From: Chloroflexi bacterium RBG_19FT_COMBO_55_16
Lineage (GTDB): Bacteria; Chloroflexota; Anaerolineae; Anaerolineales; UBA4823
Reading direction: 5' to 3'
DNA: 9,968 bases
Assembly (NCBI GenBank): GCA_001795335.1
Contig: MGOK01000155.1
Coordinates: 4,210 to 14,177, forward strand
Shown: piece after piece, positions 6,833 through 9,968 of the stretch
Numbering within the stretch: the stretch's first letter is position 1
Layout of the letters: every line of letters begins with the position of its first letter
Position numbers and translations under genes: made by a program
The notes under the pieces: model-generated
Told to the model about the DNA's origin: nothing
Seen by the model: only the letters and a program-made list of their open reading frames with translations
The model's database searches: none

Positions 6833-7813
6833 ATGCAATATGTAAATCTTGGTCGAAGTGGCCTCAAAGTCTCTCGCATATGTTTAGGCACAATGACTTA
6901 TGGCTCCTCAAAATGGCAGAGCTGGGTGCTGGACGAGGATGATTCTCGCCCGTTTATCCAGCGCTCTCTGGAGCTGGGCGTCAACTTCTTCGACACGGCT
7001 GATATATATTCGAGCGGCCAAAGCGAAGAGATCTTAGGGCGCGCCCTCACAGAGTTCGCTCGGCGAGATGAAGTTATCATTGCCACGAAAGTCTTTTTTC
7101 CGATGGGCGACGGGCCGAACCAACGCGGTCTTTCCCGCGTTCATATCCTTCACTCCATCGATAATTCCTTGCGCCGCCTGCGAACGGATTATGTTGACTT
7201 ATACCAGATCCATCGCTGGGACCCGGAGACGCCCATCGAGGAGACTCTGGAGACCCTGCAGGAGGTAGTCAAATCCGGGAAAGCGCGCCATATTGGCGCC
7301 TCCAGCATGTATGCCTGGCAGTTTGCCAAGTCTCTTTACCTGGCTGACCTGCACGGCTGGACGCGCTTCATCTCCATGCAGAACCATTACAACCTGGTCT
7401 ACCGCGAAGAAGAACGCGAGATGCTGCCGCTATGCCGAGCAGAGGGGATCGGCGTGATCCCCTGGAGTCCGCTGGCGCGCGGCTTTCTCACCGGCAACCG
7501 ATCCCAGGAAGGATGGGGGACGACGACCCGCGCTCAAGTCGATGACTTTGCCCACAATATGTACTACCAAGAAACCGACTTCGAAGTGGTCGACCGGGTG
7601 ATAGAACTGGCTAAGAAGCGCGGGGTGGTGCCTGCTCAAATTGCCCTGGCTTGGTTATTGCACCAGCCTGGCATAGCTGCGCCGATCATCGGGGCAAGCA
7701 AAATGCAACACCTGGAAGAAGCGATCGCTGCCTTAGAGATCAAACTGAGCGGAGAAGAGCAGCTATACCTGGATAAACCTTACCAACCCCATCCAGTTTT
7801 GGGTCACAGTTGA
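6833..7813 (+). CDS. Aldo/keto reductase
   Basis: A 326-residue (alpha/beta)8-barrel oxidoreductase of normal family length. The full catalytic tetrad is visible: D54 and Y59 in NFFDTADIY, K86 in IIATKV, and H127 in VDLYQIHRWD. Other family signatures are the N-terminal LGRSGLKVSRICLGTM (6-21), KARHIGASS (about 150-158), SMQNHYNLVYR (about 181-191) and IPWSPLARGFLTG. The C-terminal PIIGASKMQHLEEAI region binds the 2'-phosphate side of NADPH. It should reduce aldehydes, ketones or sugars in the cytoplasm, but the natural substrate cannot be predicted. It looks closest to the YajO/general stress-type reductases. An AAAGGA site lies six bases before the ATG, inside the 13-base gap after the peptidase gene, which points to an operon. 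Confidence 0.95.
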   Translation: MQYVNLGRSGLKVSRICLGTMTYGSSKWQSWVLDEDDSRPFIQRSLELGVNFFDTADIYSSGQSEEILGRALTEFARRDEVIIATKVFFPMGDGPNQRGLSRVHILHSIDNSLRRLRTDYVDLYQIHRWDPETPIEETLETLQEVVKSGKARHIGASSMYAWQFAKSLYLADLHGWTRFISMQNHYNLVYREEEREMLPLCRAEGIGVIPWSPLARGFLTGNRSQEGWGTTTRAQVDDFAHNMYYQETDFEVVDRVIELAKKRGVVPAQIALAWLLHQPGIAAPIIGASKMQHLEEAIAALEIKLSGEEQLYLDKPYQPHPVLGHS

Positions 7814-7841
7814 CCTCATAACAACAAGATGAACATGGAAA

Positions 7842-9305
7842 ATGGGCACTCAATATAGTCAACCACCTCGATCTTTTCGCGTCCGACTCTTGCACTTCTG
7901 GCGTCGGGTGACTCGGTCGATCGACAAAGAGCGCCGGGGTGAGGTACAGATTAAGTTGCGGGAAGCCTCCCGTCCAGGATTCGACTTTTTTCTCCTTGTC
8001 ATTCTTTCCTGCACAATCGCCACCATGGGTCTGTTGACCAACTCTGCAGCGATCATCATCGGAGCAATGCTAGTCGCTCCGCTCATGTCACCGATCATTG
8101 GCCTCGGGTTGGCATCCATCACCGGGGACCAACGATTGCTTAGATTTGCCGGAGCTGGCTTGGTGCAAGGGGCATTTCTTGCTGTCCTTGTCTCTTTTAT
8201 TTTAAGTTGGTTTAACCGTCAGTTGCCATTTATCTTGCTACAAGAACTGCCTAATGAAATCCTAGCACGTACCCATCCCAGTCCGATCGATCTGACTGTT
8301 GCCTTGGCAGGCGGTTTAGCCGCGGCATACGCTCTTGCCCAACCCACTCTCTCTGCTGCACTACCTGGCGTCGCCATTGCTACGGCTTTGATGCCGCCTT
8401 TATGCACGATTGGAATTGGCGTCGCCCTGGAACGTTGGGATGTCGCTGGTGGCGCGCTTTTGCTTTTCGTCACCAATGCAGTTGCAATCGCCTTTGCTGC
8501 CACGTTGGTATTTTTTTCATTGGGTTTTGGCCCGCGCCCGCTTAATAATTCAAACCGTTTGCCGCACAGCCTCCTCATTTCCGCACTGTTGACCATTGGT
8601 CTGCTGGTTCCATTGACATACCTGAGTGTAAACTTCGTACAGCAGGCCGCGCAAACGCGCCAAATCGAGAACATCGTCAAGGAAGAAATCGAGCAGGCCA
8701 AGAATTCTGAACTGGTCGAAATGAGGGTCCAGCGTATTAGCGGTATTTTGAACATGAATATTACAATCCGCTCTACCCAGCTTCTAAATCACCAGGATAG
8801 CGTAGAGATCCAAGAGTCTATCGCTGGAAGATTGCAGCAACCAGTGGATCTGGTAATCAACCAGGTGATCGCTGCCCGGCTGGATCCGAAAATCCCGCCT
8901 ACCTTAACTTCTACCCCGACTTCTGGACCCTCTATCACCCCAACCAGTACTACCACACCTACCAGTACAGCGACCGTCACCCCAACCCAAACCGCGACAG
9001 AAACAATGACTCCCACCCCGACCAACACTCCAACTGCAACCCCAACCCCTTCTATTGCACGTGTCGCTCATACACTGGGGCGTGGGCTGCGCTTGCGCCA
9101 ATTTCCGGAAGGGCCAATTATTGGAACATTGCGTGAAGGCGATAAGCTGATTGTCATGTATGGTTATGAGGTCATGGGCGGGATCGTGTGGGTGGAAGTC
9201 CAAGATGCTGAAGGTCGCTTCGGCTGGGTTCCGGAAATGTACATCGCTATCGTCATTCCCTCACCAACCCCCAGCGGAACGCCTTCAGCTTCAGCAATGC
9301 CTTAA
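7842..9305 (+). CDS. DUF389 membrane protein with Thr/Pro linker and SH3-like C-terminal domain
   Basis: A 487-residue protein in three parts. The first is a DUF389 (TIGR00341-like) membrane domain with about seven hydrophobic segments at roughly 47-63, 68-93, 102-123, 151-165, 171-195, 201-228 and 242-266. It shows the hallmarks TNSAAIIIGAMLVAPLMSPI (66-85) and ATALMPPLCTIGIG (180-193). The second is a soluble, partly coiled helical domain (about 267-350). The third is a Thr/Ser/Pro linker (351-404) followed by a bacterial SH3-like domain (406-470) with RGLRLRQFPEG, IIGTLREGDKL and GRFGWVPEMYI, plus a short Pro/Ser tail. DUF389 function is unknown. SH3b domains usually bind cell-wall or extracellular ligands, so the tail is probably outside. 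No alternative in-frame ATG is nearby, and the ribosome binding site is weak. It is probably the last gene of the gatC operon, 28 bp after the reductase. Confidence 0.9.
   Translation: MGTQYSQPPRSFRVRLLHFWRRVTRSIDKERRGEVQIKLREASRPGFDFFLLVILSCTIATMGLLTNSAAIIIGAMLVAPLMSPIIGLGLASITGDQRLLRFAGAGLVQGAFLAVLVSFILSWFNRQLPFILLQELPNEILARTHPSPIDLTVALAGGLAAAYALAQPTLSAALPGVAIATALMPPLCTIGIGVALERWDVAGGALLLFVTNAVAIAFAATLVFFSLGFGPRPLNNSNRLPHSLLISALLTIGLLVPLTYLSVNFVQQAAQTRQIENIVKEEIEQAKNSELVEMRVQRISGILNMNITIRSTQLLNHQDSVEIQESIAGRLQQPVDLVINQVIAARLDPKIPPTLTSTPTSGPSITPTSTTTPTSTATVTPTQTATETMTPTPTNTPTATPTPSIARVAHTLGRGLRLRQFPEGPIIGTLREGDKLIVMYGYEVMGGIVWVEVQDAEGRFGWVPEMYIAIVIPSPTPSGTPSASAMP
8892..9053 (+). repeat. Thr/Pro-coding low-complexity repeat (linker of the DUF389 protein)
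   Basis: Imperfect short units of CCN, ACN and TCN codons encode residues 351-404, a run of PTxT-type repeats without charged residues apart from one Glu. It is an extended, flexible and potentially glycosylated spacer between the membrane part and the SH3-like domain. Such tracts vary in length readily by slippage. Confidence 0.85.
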
Positions 9306-9439
9306 AGGTGCTGCTAACCTCCGTTTTCGCTTTCAGATTCATATATATTTCTTACATCGCACAATCATCCTATTAATTTGTCCAATGATATAATCCCCTT
9401 AGGCACGACATGGTCTGCCCAAGGAAGGAAAATACCCTT
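9306..9439 (+). other. Intergenic region ahead of the Clp ATPase gene
   Basis: There is no gene here. It holds the extended -10 promoter at 9386 and the AAGGAAGGAA ribosome binding region at 9421-9430. I see no convincing terminator for the preceding gene; a 4-bp AGGT/ACCT hairpin near 9305 is too weak. I also see no CIRCE-type inverted repeat that would indicate HrcA heat-shock control. Confidence 0.6.
9386..9394 (+). promoter_or_regulatory. Extended -10 promoter of the Clp ATPase gene
   Basis: TGATATAAT, a perfect extended -10 element, gives a predicted transcript start near 9401 and a leader of about 40 bases. No good -35 box is present at the expected spacing. The surrounding 13 bases are identical to those at the gatC promoter, but here the gene has a leader and a Shine-Dalgarno sequence. 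Confidence 0.65.
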
Positions 9440-9968
9440 ATGATGAGATTTGATCGTTTTACCGAACGTGCCCAGGAGGCTGCGCAACGATCCGCAGAGA
9501 TCATCCAGCGCTATGGGCACAACCAAATTGACACAGAGCACATCCTGCTGGCGTTGATCGAGCAGCCAGAGGGAGTCATCTCACAAATATTAGAATACTT
9601 AAAGATTGAAGCGAATGCGCTCAATGAACGTTTGGATTACATCTTGCGCACCAGCCCGAAGGCAAACATTTTCGGCGGCGGCACTGGCCAGATCTTCATC
9701 ACTCCGCGCGTCAAGCGGATTATCGACCTGGCTAACGAAGAAGCCAATCGTCTGAAAGACGAATATATTTCCACTGAACACATCTTCCTGGCAATTCTGA
9801 GTGAACGCAGCACGCCAGCTGCCCGTCTACTGGAAGGCGCTGGAGTCACCCGGGAGAGAGTCTATGAAGCCATCCAGCAGATCCGGGGGGGCCAACGCGT
9901 CACCGACCCCCAGGCTGAGACACGCTACCGCACCCTGGAACGCTTCTCCCGCGACTTGACCCAAATGG
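9440..9968 (+). CDS. Clp ATPase (ClpC/ClpB-type) N-terminal part, runs off window
   Basis: The first 176 codons of an AAA+ unfoldase or disaggregase. Two Clp-N repeats are visible: MMRFDRFTERAQEAAQRSAE with GHNQIDTEHILLALIEQPEG (residues 1 to about 75), and ITPRVKRIIDLANEEANRL with YISTEHIFLAILSE (about 85-148). The opening RFTERAQ and the TEHI motifs look like ClpC. The following IRGGQRVTDPQAETRYRTLERFSRDLT is more like the ClpB junction to the first ATPase domain. The Walker motifs, any ClpP-binding loop and the coiled-coil middle domain lie outside the window, so ClpC versus ClpB cannot be settled. The first of two consecutive ATGs (9440 and 9443) is chosen, and AAGGAA lies about nine bases upstream. 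It should work in cytoplasmic protein quality control. Confidence 0.92.
   Translation, partial: MMRFDRFTERAQEAAQRSAEIIQRYGHNQIDTEHILLALIEQPEGVISQILEYLKIEANALNERLDYILRTSPKANIFGGGTGQIFITPRVKRIIDLANEEANRLKDEYISTEHIFLAILSERSTPAARLLEGAGVTRERVYEAIQQIRGGQRVTDPQAETRYRTLERFSRDLTQM

Noticed and set aside
8219..8755. 178-codon minus-strand open frame opposite the DUF389 gene
   Set aside because: It is a shadow of the real coding strand; it has no ribosome binding site and no recognisable domain.
8892..9053. Repeat units considered as a CRISPR or tandem DNA repeat array
   Set aside because: The units are irregular and codon-phased and explained by a Thr/Pro protein linker; there are no constant repeats with unique spacers.

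Overview
The window looks like chromosomal DNA from a Chloroflexota bacterium, probably class Anaerolineae. The evidence is indirect. It includes Thr/Pro-rich linkers in exported proteins, a spoVS gene outside any sporulation context, a DUF389 membrane protein carrying a C-terminal SH3-like domain, a Gat amidotransferase pair, and a mixed ClpC/ClpB-like chaperone. I see no mobile element, integrase, CRISPR array, tRNA or rRNA. The genes read as a normal, compact, vertically inherited region.

Layout. Minus strand, reading leftwards from about 1540: a class V (alanine/serine-glyoxylate type) aminotransferase (374-1504), then a 118-residue membrane-anchored protein of unknown function (18-374). 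A probable third gene starts at 21 and leaves the window at once. These three are joined by TGATG and ATGA start/stop overlaps, so they are probably one translationally coupled operon. From the same intergenic region a divergent promoter drives spoVS (1701-1991), which has a near-perfect Shine-Dalgarno sequence and is closed by a strong intrinsic terminator (2067-2100). After it comes a lipoprotein esterase of the esterase D/PF00756 type (2125-3156).

From 3192 to 9305 five co-directional genes follow with short gaps (13, 87, 13 and 28 bp): gatC, gatA, an M3-family oligoendopeptidase, an aldo/keto reductase and a DUF389-SH3 membrane protein. gatC sits directly behind an extended -10 promoter, which suggests a leaderless transcript. 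The exact 13-base core of that promoter recurs ahead of the last gene, the 5' part of a Clp ATPase gene (9440 to the window end).

How they fit together: GatCA (with a GatB encoded elsewhere) would make Gln-tRNA(Gln) and/or Asn-tRNA(Asn) by transamidation. The M3 peptidase and the Clp ATPase belong to peptide and protein turnover. The aldo/keto reductase is a general NADPH-dependent carbonyl reductase. The shared transcription unit looks like housekeeping genes grouped together rather than one pathway. I found no convincing new multi-gene system. The points most worth a second look are the DUF389-linker-SH3 fusion, the leaderless gatC promoter and its twin, the isolated spoVS, and the coupled unknown membrane protein.
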